Position numbers and translations under genes: made by a program
Shown here: one piece after another, positions 22,117 to 33,849 of the stretch
How the letters are laid out: every line of letters starts with the position of its first letter
Position numbering within the stretch: the stretch's first letter is position 1
The notes under the pieces: generated by a model
The model's database searches: none
What the model saw: the letters and a program-made list of their open reading frames with translations, nothing else
What the model was told of the DNA's origin: nothing
Assembly (NCBI GenBank): GCA_018398765.1
Contig: JAHBMJ010000392.1
Location: 1 to 49,930, forward strand
DNA length: 49,930 nt
Source: Chromera velia
Taxonomy: Eukaryota; Sar; Chromeraceae
Reading direction: 5' to 3'

Positions 22117-22876
22117 CTGTGGAGTCCTACTCTATGGCGCCGCCCTCTGGACCCTCGTATATGCTGTATCTGAATGAGCCCGCGTGCCGATATCATGTTC
22201 CGCCGCCGCCTGTATACGTAGTCTGCCTACACGTGTCGCACTCGAAGCTCTGCGCATGCATGCAAGTCTACGTTTGGCCTCTTTAGCAACATATGGTCTG
22301 AGCAACATCCTACGGCAGGTTCGAGTTGAAGTTAGCCGAAGTCATTGAATCTCTAGTTAAACCTATAGAGTCAGATTCATGTGGAGTCGAAAGAAGTCTG
22401 AAGACAAAGCTTAATAGAACCTCTTAGAGTCAAACTAGGATTGAGACCTCGTTTACCTGAACCTGTGAAGTGTTGCTTTAGTTAGCATTGCATACGTTCC
22501 TTCTCTAGATCTTCCCCAGGGTTTTTGTCCTTGCTTTACCTTCTGTCTGGACGCCATAAGGTGGCTAGACAGGAGGGACAAAGCAGGTTACAATGCCGGC
22601 GGTGCGCATGGCTGGGCAATTGATTGATCTGCATGCAGTCGTACTTCAAGTAAGCACGATGGTCCTAGCAATTGTCTCCATGAGAAACGGCACGATTCTC
22701 TTTGAGTTACATAGCTAGAAGAGAAACAGACAAACAGTACCACAATGTGAATGCATAGGCAGACTATGGGTAGATTAAAGAGTTTGCTGGGTATATAGTG
22801 ATGTAGGGAGAGCTGATCGATAGAGTTCGACAGCTGAAAAGCTCCTAGAACGGTTAAACGTTTACTGGCGCCCTCC
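22117..22876. repeat. Dispersed repeat, modules D and E
   Basis: Module D (22117-22585) matches 10263-10731. Module E (about 22588-22876) matches 24704-24966, with shared landmarks gctgggcaattgattgatct, acatagctagaagagaaaca and agggagagctgatcgataga. D and E are adjacent here, while at 24.7 kb module E follows module C directly. Confidence 0.9.
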
Positions 22877-24062
22877 TCGATCGGGAAGACGACGTAGCGT
22901 TGAAAACCGTCTTACAAGGTTGAGAGTTTTGGCGAGAGTCGAGAGAAAAAGGCAATACGCAAGCAGTTTGTTTGTTTTCAGTTCTCTTCTGCCTCCAATC
23001 TATTGTCCTGAGTCCTTTTGTTCTGCTTGTTGACTTGGAAACGGCGTTTCTTCTTCCTGAAGATTCTGGGCTTTATGGAACTGATGATACAATGCCTCTT
23101 CCGGTCGCACTGCGGAGCTGGAGATGACTGTTTGGATAAAAAAAAAGGTTGTGAGGAGGAGACTGGGTCCTTTAAATGGAGAATGAGGCTGATAGAAAGC
23201 TGTTGGCGTGCCAATTCGTGTGTGGCGAGCGGTGGCGAGGCTCATGTGGGCAGACTTCAATGTGAGCAGAAGAAGAAGGCAAGCTGTCCAGGGGGGGTTA
23301 TGGTTTGGGCCTCCAAAAGCGGCAGTAGAATGTGGTATCTGCAGTAGTATGCAGAGAAGAAGAGGGTGAAAGGTGCGGAAATGTGCGGAGAAATCTTGAG
23401 GCAGGTGACGATAGAGACGCTTGTAGAGACGGATGGAGACGAATAGTTGCAGTTCACACGATTCCGTGCATAAAGTCCTTCCTGTGCTTTCCCTGTTTGT
23501 CCTTGCATCAATGAATGGTGTGTTTTACACTGGAAGAGAGTATGGGGACAGGGGGATAATAGAAGAGAGAGGAAGGCAAACCGGTGAATGAATTGAAAGG
23601 CTTTTTGCTTACTCTCTTGCAGACAGAAGCATGCACATCCCGAAAGTCAGAAAGAAATCAAGTGTACACGAATTGAAGATAGAATTCTGGGTGTATGTGG
23701 AGTTGCAGGCAGGTAGATAGTCTGAAGAAGAAGTGAGACGAAAAGAAAATGGAGGGAGATAAAGGTACAGCTCAAGGCGAGCGTGTCAGAAATAATAAAG
23801 AGCAGCGGCAGAAACCAGCTAAGAAAAGAAGGGAGAGAGGTAAAGGTACAGCTCAAAGCAAGTGTACCACTGTCAGAGATGACAAAGAGCAGCGGCAAGA
23901 AGCCAGCTGAGTGAGAGAAGGACCAGTGACGACTAGTTAGAAAGTGAATGCTCATTGCGAGCGCAGCTCAAGGCTGAAGGACAGGGGGATAGAACAGAAA
24001 GAGTGTCTTACCTCAACTATTAATGACTGTTAGTGAATCGACAGTGATTGTTCTGTCAATGA
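22877..24062. other. No gene recognised
   Basis: A + strand frame at 23018-23347 ends with PGGVMVWASKSG, reminiscent of the GGVMVWG block of Tc1/mariner transposases, but nothing else of that family is visible. Near 23761-23900 a segment of about 35 bases (aaggtacagctcaa...agcgtgt/agtgta) occurs twice. The rest is unremarkable. Confidence 0.35.
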
Positions 24063-24545
24063 CGCATGCCGGGGGCGAGTGGGGTGCTTTTTACCCCCCC
24101 CTCTGCATAGGAAACCGGCGCTTTTCCGCAAAAAACTCGTTCTCATAATTGGTAAGGAGTTAGAAGCTGAAAATTTCTGTAAGAAGATGTTGTAACGATA
24201 AAAAAAGAACTATGGAACAGATTTTTTATATCATTTCTAGAAACATAGGCTGCCATATAAATTTTGTAAGTTTCATACCGTTTTCCTTACTATTCAAACC
24301 CGTTAACGTTTTCCTTACTATTCAAAACCGTTAAAAAATGGCCTCAAAATCAAAAAATTTGTATGGTAGCCTATATTTCTAGAAATGATATAAAAAATCT
24401 GTTTTATAGTTCTTTTTCTATCGTTATAACGTCTTTCTACACAAAGTTTCAGCTTTTAACTCCTTACCAATTATGAGAACGAGTTTTTAGTGGAAACGCG
24501 CCGCCTTAGGGGGGCAAAAAACACCCCACTCACCCCTGGCATGCG
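24063..24545. mobile_element. MITE-like fold-back element
   Basis: Long terminal inverted repeats of about 200 bases: the left end starts cgcatgccgggggcgagtgg and the right end is its inverted, slightly diverged copy (ccactcacccctggcatgcg). Inner matching blocks are actcgttctcataattggta and tatcatttctagaaa with their complements. The loop (24279-24334) holds a 27-28 base direct duplication beginning cgttttccttactattcaaa. It has no coding capacity and sits inside the modular repeat family, so it is probably a later insertion. A target-site duplication was not evident. Confidence 0.85.
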
Positions 24546-24599
24546 GAAGCGCATACTTGATTCGTCTCTTCTGATCGTTTCAATGAAAGGGGAGAGTGA

Positions 24600-24966
24600 G
24601 TTGGTATGGAAGTAATGAATGGATGCGTCGTAGTGTGTTGACGATGTCGTATATAGTGAGAGCAAGTGGCTTACCCATGTCATGCCGCTGGCCGCGAGTG
24701 GCCACAACGCCGGCGGTGCGCGTCGCTGGGCAATTGATTGATCTGCATGTAGTTGTGCTTTAAGTAGGCACGATCGTCTCCATGAAAAACGGTGCGATCC
24801 TCTTTAAGTTACATAGCTAGAAGAGAAACAGGTGAACAGCACCATAATGTGAATACGTAGGCAGACTATGGGTGAATTAAGGAGTTTGCTAGACATGTGG
24901 TGATGTAGGGAGAGCTGATCGATAGAGTTTGACAGCTAAAAAGCTCCTAGAACGGTCAAACGTTTA
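24600..24966. repeat. Dispersed repeat, modules C and E
   Basis: Module C (24600-24703, starting ttggtatggaagtaatgaat) matches 10154-10262. Module E (24704-24966) matches 22588-22876. The 469-base module D found between C and E elsewhere is absent here. Confidence 0.88.
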
Positions 24967-25188
24967 TTTGTGGTCATTCTGCTGCCAGTGTAATGATGGC
25001 CTTATGGAGCTCTTAGACTAAGCATCCTAGTTTATGCTTTTCATGATAAACAAAAATTAATACTTTTCATTCTCCATGTATTCGCGTGGTCAACTCTGTC
25101 TATCTATGGATGGGCGTAGTGGTCTTCTTTCCCCTTCCCGGCTTCTTCTAGGGTTTCTTCTTTAGTGATGCCCATGTCGAAGTATATA

Positions 25189-25463
25189 TGTTTTTCGGGA
25201 CCGTGCGAGCATGCACTTGCAACTCCGTGCGAGTTACTTGAGGGGCACGCATGCGCAAAGTAATTAAGCTATAGGTATGTGCAATCGCGGCTCCGTGCGA
25301 GTTGCTTGAGGGGCATATTTTGGAATTTGGGTGACATACTGTGATAGACAGAGATAGAAGCGACCCCCCCCCCCCCAAAAATGAAAAAATGCGTTATGCG
25401 AGTGCGTGCGATCTCAGGGCCTCTCGGCTGATCTCAGCAGAGCTGAGCTGCCCCCCGAGGCGA
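25189..25463. repeat. Dispersed repeat, module B
   Basis: Matches about 80-350, including the C-run before aaaaatgaaaaaat and the block ctgatctcagcagagctga. Confidence 0.85.
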
Positions 25464-25522
25464 TAGCGCATGCATGGCGCGCCAGGTCTGCAGTTCGCGC
25501 GCAAAGCGCGCGCAACGGCCCG

Positions 25523-25558
25523 GTCAGTCTGACATTATTATTATATAGTCAGACTGAC
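25523..25558. repeat. Perfect 11-base inverted repeat with AT loop
   Basis: The arms gtcagtctgac (25523-25533) and gtcagactgac (25548-25558) are exact reverse complements around a 14-base loop of only A and T. It lies just after the gcgcgcaaagcgcgc near-palindrome (25498-25512), itself another hairpin-prone sequence. Confidence 0.85.
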
Positions 25559-25754
25559 TCTTCTGCTTCCTAAACCGATCTTCTAGAAACGATCTGCTCA
25601 AGTTCATACCTGCTTGAGTCATGTCAAAGGCTTCATGCACTAGCACTATATCCAGTAGACGCTGCCACTATTAATGACTATGGTGGGCAAAACATCGAGA
25701 CTCCAACATTGGCACGTACAAGATTTTGGAAGTTGATCGTTTGTCTTCTGCAAG

Positions 25755-27375
25755 ATGAGTAACGAGGTCGACCCCTTCTCGGTCGAAAGCCCTCCGGCAG
25801 ATTCTCTCCAGGGCATGGATTCCCCCCCAAAGTCTGCCAGCGTGCGGACCATGAGCCCTGCCCGTGATCCCAGCTACCCTGCTCGGCCGCTGTATGATAA
25901 GGTCGGTCGAGAAGTTCTTTGGTCGTGAGAACGAAACAAAAATCTCCCGCTCACAGTCTGGCTACTTGTGGTGCAGATAACGTATCATTGGAAGGCACGA
26001 AATGGGGAAATACGGCGAAAATTTGAGGCCAAGGCATACCGAGTCGATCATGTGATGGGACCACAAGGGGAAGGATTCATCCAGTGGGAGAGAAACGGAA
26101 AGGTCAGCTTACCCAAATATTTCAATCCCGTCTCTGTTTTTCTCACTCTCCGTGCATTCCGCCTTTATCTCTCTCTTCGTTCCAAAAGTCAATCAATTGA
26201 GCCATTCGAACGACTCGTGTGATATGATTTGTCCCTTCCTGACCACGCCCACCCTTTCTCGCATAAGCCCAGAGTTCTCCCTGATGGCGCTTACCTTTAC
26301 TATGGCATTCCTACCATCCTTCTTGCTGCCCTCCGCCTTCGTCATTCACTTGGCTTATGCGTTCCATCTCCGCATTCCTTCCTTTCCCTTTTCATCCTTC
26401 TGTCGCACTAATCACCGTCTCTTCTCACTCTGTTTTGCGCAGATTGAGAGGTTCGATTCTGTGCTGAACTGGACTGCGTGGATCGACCACCTGATGAACC
26501 CAGAGAACCCCGCAGCGAACGAAGACGAGGATGAGATGGGCAGGACCTGGATGCAGGATGTAATGGTGGATCAGGGAGACGGGGGGAGGGGGGAGGGGGG
26601 GGACGAGAGCGCACGAGATGACGATATGGGGTGGGACAGTATTCTGAGGGGGGCGCCTCAGGTTGGGCCAGGGGGTGGGTGGATGCTGGGGTCCGAGGAC
26701 GGGGGTGCCGGTACATCGGGAGGCGGGGACACTTACTCGCAACAGTTTTTGAATGCCGCAGCTGGTATGAGGTTGGGAGGGGGGGCAGACATGCCGGGAT
26801 TGGACGGTGCCAAATGTGGGGATCTGGAACCTCTGGATGATGAAGAGGAAGAGGATGGAGGGCATGCGCAGCTAGACAGAAGGGCACAGGGACAGGGGGG
26901 GCATGTGGAAGGGCAAGGGGTTGGGGTTGAAGGAGGGAGTGGGGTGGATTGGATGCGGTCAGACAGTCCGTTCGATAACGCTCCTCCGACAGTAGCGATC
27001 AATGATCCTTTTGCGGCGGCGCAATTTGTGACGTCAGTCTCTGCCGGGGCAGGCGGTGGAGTTGTTGGAATGGCACCGCCGGGGCTACAGGATGGAGAGG
27101 GTGGGACCTCTGGGGATGCCCACCTGTGGGGACCCAAGGAAGCAGCCCCCCTTCCTGCCTTCTACTTCGACCATCAGCCTCTTGAGAATGGAGGTGGAGG
27201 AGGAGACTTCTTTGTGAATATGGGAGAAGGGGGAGGAGGGGAAGGCCCAAGTTTCGATGAGAACCCTGCAGAGGGGAGGCATGGTCCAGCCGCTTCTCCA
27301 AAGGTGGAGAGTGGTGGAGGTGCTGCACAGACAGCAGAAGGTGGAGAGGAAGCCTCCCAAAGTGGGGGGGAGTAG
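25755..27375 (+). CDS. Glycine-rich acidic protein of unknown function, three exons
   Basis: Exons are 25755-25901, 25977-26102 and 26443-27375, all joining in phase 0, giving 401 residues and a TAG stop. The start is the ATG of MSNEVDPFSV, the first in an open exon. Donors are GTCGGT and GTCAGC; acceptors are gtgcag and gcgcag, the same pattern as the kinase gene at 38-42 kb. Exon 2 and the start of exon 3 form the only ordinary-looking part: ITYHWKARNGEIRRKFEAKA, then YRVDHVMGPQGEGFIQWERN, then FDSVLNWTAWIDHL. It is rich in Trp and charged residues and could be a small folded domain. I do not recognise it. The remaining 290 residues are acidic (EDEDEM, DDEEEEDGG) and very glycine-rich, from G-runs on the coding strand, so probably disordered. 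Function unknown; no signal peptide or membrane segment. Confidence 0.72.
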
Positions 27376-29390
27376 AGGCACGAGGGGAAAGGAACAGAGG
27401 AGCAGGGAGGCTCGTAAGAAGCAGACAGTGTGAGAAAGGAGGGGAAGAGAAGAGGCCGAGAAAGAGCCTGAATGACGCAGAGGGGTTCCAACGAATCCAC
27501 TTTTCTGGCTCTTCGGTCACCCACCCTTTGCGTTCAGCATTCCCTCAAAGGTGTGCTCACACCGTGACTCCGTGAGACACACGCCCCTTCTCATGATTAT
27601 CAGCTCAGAGAAATTCACTCTTCCATTTCCGTCTGCGGACTCTGCGCTCTTATCCTTTCCTTTCCTTTGCACCTGTAAGCGAATGCTGACTCTAGAATGC
27701 GGAGGCACGCACATGCGCTGACTTCAAGTTTGATATTACAATTCAATATTTGGATCAGCGAATAGTCAAATCCTCTTCACAAAGAATCATGCAAATGAAT
27801 ACACAGTATAATGGTTCGCCTATAAAATTAAAGGTCTTTTAGGCGGCCCGTGATTGGTGATAGTGATTTAGTGATGCCCCTGGATTCTTCCAAAACTGCA
27901 TAGTGTGCAGTTCTTAAATTAGTATTTAAAAAATAGCTAGAAGTTTTAATAAATTAAGTCACACCTAGCCTTGTGACCTAGGGTCACACGCGGTCCTAGT
28001 CTAGCCCCCTAAATAGCACTACGTATAGCGTTGAAACGTTCGATCCTAGTATAGAAAATGTTAACTAGAATGTTAAAAAGCTGCCAGTGTGCACTATAAC
28101 GAATTTCGGATCATTTTCCGCAACGTACCTTAAAAATTGTTATGAAATCTGTTTAACCCCCACCCGTGTTCGATCCCGCTTTGACGGCCGGCGCTTTTCT
28201 TATTTAGATTAATTTGGCAACGTACCTTCATCCTCAAACATTTGTTTTAGGCTAGGTCTTAGGTTCCAAAAACCTTTTTTATATAAGTTAAAAACTTCTT
28301 TTATATAAGTTAAAAATTTATAATAAAAGAGCTTCACATCAAATTTTATCTTTACATGTAGCTATATATATACATAGTTATGTAAAACAGTTGAACACTA
28401 AAATAATATTTTTAATTCAGCTTATACAACACTGAAATACTAGCTAAAACAGCACTTGAACAATGTAACGTGGTGCTTTGTATGTGCTCATAGTCTGAAG
28501 GCGGTACGCAAAAACATACATGAGTCATTCGAAGGTTGTTGTTTGAATACGAAGTTCGTGTCCCAAATCAAGGTGAAACGATCTACTATAAGAATTTAAT
28601 AAGTACCTCGTTCTGTACATAAGCCTCTTTCTAAATCTCAATCAATCTCTCAATATCACAACTCTTGCACCATCTTCAACTTGCATGATGTCCCAATCTT
28701 ATAACGACAAAGGACTCTGCACACTTCATCATGCATGTCACTCGTATCCCAATACAACATGCGGAATAAAAGGTGCAAGCAACTGTGGTAAATTGCAAAA
28801 GTGTCTTTCGGTGCATTGGGGAAAATGTGTCTCCAATTTTTATAATGAAGGGCCTTTTCGACAGCAGGTTCTTCAGGTAGCAAAAGACTTACTGAGTGCA
28901 TACAGTGTGCTCCTGAAGAGGGAAAAAATGGGAGATCGAAGCCAAACAAAAAGTGTCAAGAGAAACACAAGCGATCGAACCACGCATGCATGCATGGATC
29001 GATTGCATGAGACTGACTGAGCAGTGGAAGAAGAAAAAGAAGATGGGTCAGTCTGGATGATCATCATGGCGTCCTGCATGCAACACACGCACGCATCAGC
29101 TGTCTGCGCAGGATCTGGTTCTGTGCGGGTGGTCGGATTGTTGTGCGACTCCAGTGAAGCCACGGTGCTGTTGGAGGTTGGATGGGGGTTTGCGGGGTCA
29201 CCGTGGGGTGGGGGTAGGGGTATAAGTACGTAGCCTACGTAGGGCATTCTTCGACTGAGGGTACTTGGGGCTTGAAGGGAGCGGGGTGGGGGGGGGCTCT
29301 GCCTGTTCTCCGTGGGGGGGGCTGAGAGGGTTTGGAGGGGGTCTTTACGGAGGGCTGGACGCGCTCTCGCTTGAAGGCTCCTGTATGCCC
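27376..29390. other. Intergenic DNA with an AT-rich island
   Basis: 27720-28640 is AT-rich and gene-free. 28656-29020 has frames open on both strands without recognisable domains. The + strand frame starts with ATG at 28685 and has several Cys and His residues, but no family or splice support. Confidence 0.4.
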
Positions 29391-29392
29391 TG

Positions 29393-29393
<1 letters not shown>

Positions 29394-29424
<31 letters not shown>

Positions 29425-29428
29425 CTCT
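29394..29428. repeat. CT dinucleotide run
   Basis: A CT/TC run with one CG interruption. Similar short runs occur at about 8265-8293 (GA), 41067-41093 (GA) and 41619-41648 (CT); the last two lie inside introns of the casein kinase gene. Confidence 0.9.
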
Positions 29429-29429
29429 C

Positions 29430-31395
29430 TTGCACTGGGAGGACAAATTTGTCCTTCGGACTTGTTTTCATCGGAAGTCCACGAGACGCGGGAGGTTTCA
29501 TGACTGAGTGAGTCGGACCTCAGGATTCTGCACGCGCAACATCACATGCACAATCCCATGAATTGAACATTGTGAGACTCTATCCCTAAGGAGGGTGCTT
29601 CAAGTCATGATGATGCTGTGCAACCATGCTATTCAATACTTCCTTTTCTGAAGGGGGGAGCCCGGGAAGGATACCCAACAGCACACCTGCAGTCGACTGG
29701 GGTGTTGAGAGTCCCCCCCACATACAAAACGGCCGGATTCACTTCCGAAGAGCGCAAAGTCTTCTTTACCCATAAACCAACCGTTGTTGTCAATTTCGAA
29801 GCAAGCGTTCGCGCCCCCCCGGAAGGAACAGGAGATAGCGCAAAGAGAGAAATCTCGGTCGCCCCATAAAACGAAGTCCACGATAAAGAGCGAAAATACA
29901 GGCACGCAGAGGCACACATGCACACAGACACACAGATGGAGAGACAGAAGCGGGGTGGGGAAAGGGGGGGTCTGGGGCCGCCTTATGCATGCATGACGAA
30001 GCGAAAAAACCGTCAGTCAAGTCACGCGCTACAAATCGTGGAGTCCGAATCAAATGCGGATTCAAGAAGATCATTTGACCATGACGTAACAGAATGGTTT
30101 GACGGTCTCCCATGCGTCAGGTATTCTCTCATGCACAGCAGAACTTCATGAATCTTCAGGAGATCAAAACGAGTCCATCCAGCGGGATATCTATATACTG
30201 ATAACCGCTGGCCAAACACGCCAAATCCCGGGGGCGGACAGGCAGCGATGCGTACTGAAGGAAGAAGTGGAGCCGGGTCTCCTGTGCCCTCCGCATACAA
30301 GACTGCATGAAAAAAAAAAGAATGAAAGAGAAGCAAGAGAAATACGTGGGCGACCACGTAGCTGTAATGACGCCTCGAGGACATCACTGATCATCGCCAG
30401 GGTTGTGGAAGGAAGGCTTATGTTGGTTGAAAGTAATCCACAGATGATCTATCTGCCCTCATCGAGCTGTGTCTGTCAATCATGCAGTGATCCTTCAGTC
30501 CTTCCACAGGTGCATGTGTGTACATGCAGAAGGTGTACCGTCCTGCCCTCAGAGAATTAATGTTTGGGGGCAAGCCATTGAGAGTGAGAGCGAGAGAGAG
30601 GCCTTCCTTCTTGGACACGAACAGGAAGGCTCAGCCTGCTGTGGGATGGGGGGGCTGTCGGAATTAAGGCAAGGGGGTGCTGTCAGAAGGATGTCGGAAG
30701 GGGGAGGGATTCAGCTAGGGTGCTGGGGCAGCTGCAGGTCTTTAGATCTAAGTGGGAGTTTGCGGGGGATGATTCCCTTGGGCCCGCTTTGAGAGAGAGC
30801 GCCAGCGGACGGGGATCAGTGAGTAATCGGATCCGCGGGAGCACCGAAGTTGAAGAGAAAGGATCTGTTGAAGGGAAGAACTGGCGACAGGCAAAGCGCT
30901 TGCAAAGGTGGAACAAGTCAGGTTTCATTTGGTGCTTATGTCTCCATAGAAGGACCGAACCTCAGAGCGCCAGGCGGTGAAAAGGAACATGAAGTCGAAA
31001 TAGGCGGAAAATGCGGAACCTCTGACGCTGTCATTGCAAAAACGGCGGAGCCCCAACTCTTTCACGTCCTTGTTTGCAGACACTACGCAGCAGCTGGCCT
31101 GGGTTCCTGCTCCTGTCAGGTGAATCTTCTTCCTTCGTCTCTGCTGCACGCCCGAGTCCTTGTTCTGCAAACAATTGTATGACCATGCATGCAGTGCTTT
31201 TGACTGTATGACGCGCACAATGGATCTCTGCGAGCTGTAAGCTGAGAGCGGACGGAAAACAAATTCTCAAGTGTCTCCTGTCCTCAAGATAAACGAAAAA
31301 AGAGAACAAAGAAGCTGAAAGCAATCCATCAATCAATTGAAGAATCACTCAGTAAATGCAGAAAGAGAGGGAAACTGAAAACAGAAAAAATGAGA
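29430..31395. other. No gene recognised
   Basis: Frames up to about 150 codons overlap on both strands without motifs. A + strand frame through 30990-31120 ends at a GTGAATC donor-like site and could be an exon, but I cannot place it. Confidence 0.35.
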
Positions 31396-31399
31396 GAAA

Positions 31400-31615
31400 T
31401 AAATAAATAAAAAAAGAAAGAAAGAAAGAAAGAAAGAAAGGAATGAAGGGAGGAAGGAAGGAAGGAAGGAAGGAAGGAAGGAAGGAGTGACAGAATGAAA
31501 GAATGAAAGAATGAAAGAATGAAAGAATGAAACAAAGAAATGGACAAAGAAAGAGAAAAAAGAAGGAGGAAAGGAAGGAAGAAAAGAAAAGAAAAGAAGT
31601 AAAGATGCTAGTAGT
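31400..31615. repeat. AAAG/AAGG/GAAT purine microsatellite
   Basis: Successive blocks of GAAA, GGAA and GAAT-type tetramers, all purine-rich on the + strand. ORFs in both directions follow from the repeat. Confidence 0.92.
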
Positions 31616-32005
31616 GAAAAAAGGAAAGAAAGACAGCCAAACAAATAAAGAGACCGAACAGGCAAACACCGAAAGAATCAATCAAGAGAGGAAAATCAAC
31701 AAAGCAGTGGGCAGAGAGATAAAACAAGAAAGCAGCGTCCAAACTTACATGTGCATTTGAGTTCCTGTTGCTGCTGCAGTGGGAACAGTGCATGGAGAAG
31801 AGTTTTGCTTACACTCGATCCGTGAAATATCCAGTGCTTGCCCTATCAAGTTCTTTTCCCATTTGCATGCCTCGAGGGACTTTTCCCATGCAAAATGATT
31901 CGAGGAACACGGCTTTAAGGACTCAAACGAATCTTCAAGAACACCGGGACTTACCGACGTACTGACTTGCTGTCAGACTTGCTGGCCGAGTACAAAAGTT
32001 AGTGA

Positions 32006-32560
32006 TTGACTAACTGACTGACTGACTGACTGACTGACTGACTGACTGACTGACTGACTGACTGACTGACTGACTGACTGACTGACTGACTCACTGACTC
32101 ACTGACTCACTGACTCACTGACTCACTGACTCACGGACGGACGGACGGACGGACGGACGGACGGACGGACTGACTGACTGACTGACCGACTGACTGACTG
32201 ACTGACGGACTGACTAACTGACCGACTGACTGACTGAGTGGCTAGTTGGCGGGCTCACTGACTGACTGACTGGCTGACTGACTGTCTGACTGACTGGCTG
32301 GTTGGCTGGCGGACTGACTGACTGGGTGGCTAATGATGTGCCTGACTGTGACTGCTGGCTGACTGACCAACGCGCTGAACGGCTTACGGATTCACTTACG
32401 CACTCGCCGATTGACTGCTGACTCGCTCGCTCGCAGGCTGGCTGACTGACGGTGTGTCTGACAGGCTGACAGACTGACTGGCTGACTGACTGATTGTGCA
32501 TGACTCACCGTGACTGGCTAACTGACTGGCCAACTGACTTGGTAACTGACTGACTTACTG
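32006..32560. repeat. GACT-family tetranucleotide array with GGAC block
   Basis: Nearly perfect GACT repeats to about 32090, then a GACTCACT block to about 32132, then pure GGAC to about 32168, then GACT again decaying gradually with distance to about 32560 and weaker traces to 32660. The graded decay suggests one ancestral array with local re-expansion of variants. Confidence 0.93.
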
Positions 32561-32660
32561 CATGACAGACTAAACAGCTGATGCACTGTTTTACGTACAT
32601 ACCGACTGACTGCTGACTGGCTCGCTGACTGGCTAAGTCGCTGACCAACTGCATGGCCAG

Positions 32661-33575
32661 CTGGCTGACTGAAGGAGGAATCACTTCAGCCCGAAGGGCA
32701 AGGTCACGAGAGCTCAAGATCCCCTTGTTGGCTCACTTCTTCGTGTTATATTCATTGGGGGGCAAATCAATACAGCCTATCGTGTATTCTTTGATTCTCG
32801 GAGCTGGCGTGCGGATGCACCATGCGAGCTTCTTCCCTTTTGACTGACCTTCGGCCTCTGACATGCAGCATTGAACGACTCTTGGACTCTTGTCTCCTCT
32901 TCTTCAGTCGTCATGGTAAAGAACCCAAGGGGCATGCAAGCGGCGGAGGGGTCCAGACGAGGTGAAAGACCATGAGAGTTGGAGGGAGGTGGAGGACAAC
33001 GGACATCGGTGAGTCCTCTCCCCATGCGCACGAGCAAAACGAACCCCGGTTTTGTTGAGAGGTCGGGTCGCCGCCGCAAAAAACCCCACGAGGTGCATGC
33101 ATGTATCGTCTATAGCTATTTTGGGCTTGCAGTCTCTGCATGGACGCCGCCGCCATATATGCAAAAAATTAATAGGACTTGCAAGTTGCAAGCTATATAG
33201 GCTCACAAAAAATCAAAAAAAAAATCTCACGCATGCATGCGTGCATGCGCGCATGTTAGTGCATGTGTGTGCATATGTATACGTATTTCTTTTCAAATTA
33301 ATTCAACCCGTCTCGCTTCGCCGGTATGTATTAATATATACACGTGGGGTCAACCCTCGATGGCTCATCCAATTAAGATCGACCTTATACTTCGCACAGA
33401 AGGGTACAGGGGGAAAAAGGCAGGTGTGTTTTTCCTCGGGTTACGATCTTTCTATCAACAGTCTGAGGAAAGTCTTGTTGCGGTTGACACATCCAACACA
33501 ACTTGAATCGACACGCCTTCGCTCAGCCCAGTTGCTCCATTACAAGAGGTTGTAACTTCCACAAGATTGGTGACG
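32661..33575. other. No gene recognised
   Basis: Mixed composition with a TGCATGCATGCG run near 33230-33255. No coding region is supported. Confidence 0.4.
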
Positions 33576-33839
33576 ATGATTGTGGGCAGGCTGCTGTTTG
33601 GTGTTTTCGTCGCTCTCTGCCTGACTGCCATGGGAAACGGAACCAGTCTGGAGCAAAAGCTGAAGAAGAGATTTTCTGAGAAGGCCATGGGTGACTTGTT
33701 TTTTCTGAGGAGGTCTCAAGAAGAAGCAGCGAGGCAGAAGGAGGCAAACCCTCCCCCACCTCCACCCCCGAAGCCCCAGCAGACCCCAAAACAAGATGGA
33801 GGGATGGCAGGCAATGGCCCTTGGTGGACCTTCGTGTGA
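33576..33839 (+). CDS. Small predicted secreted protein
   Basis: The frame starts at ATG (33576), encodes 87 residues and ends in TGA. The first 22 residues (MIVGRLLFGVFVALCLTAMG) form a classical signal peptide: a basic residue, a hydrophobic core of about 13 residues, then small residues for cleavage near MGNG. The mature part is charged and helical (LEQKLKKRFSEKAMGDLFFL), followed by a seven-proline run and a Gly/Trp tail. No family is recognised. A second frame begins 11 bases after the stop in another register; the two may be parts of one gene separated by a missed intron or an indel. Confidence 0.5.
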   Translation: MIVGRLLFGVFVALCLTAMGNGTSLEQKLKKRFSEKAMGDLFFLRRSQEEAARQKEANPPPPPPPKPQQTPKQDGGMAGNGPWWTFV

Positions 33840-33849
33840 AGGCCCTTAG

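Noticed and set aside
23018..23347. Possible Tc1/mariner transposase fragment (GGVMVWASKSG)
   Set aside because: Only about eight residues match; no catalytic Asp residues or further blocks are visible in any frame.
31329..31681. Phe/Ser-rich minus-strand ORFs resembling membrane proteins
   Set aside because: Low-complexity translation of a purine microsatellite.
32006..32560. CRISPR-like or satellite array with spacers
   Set aside because: A simple tetranucleotide repeat with no spacer structure, in a eukaryotic context.
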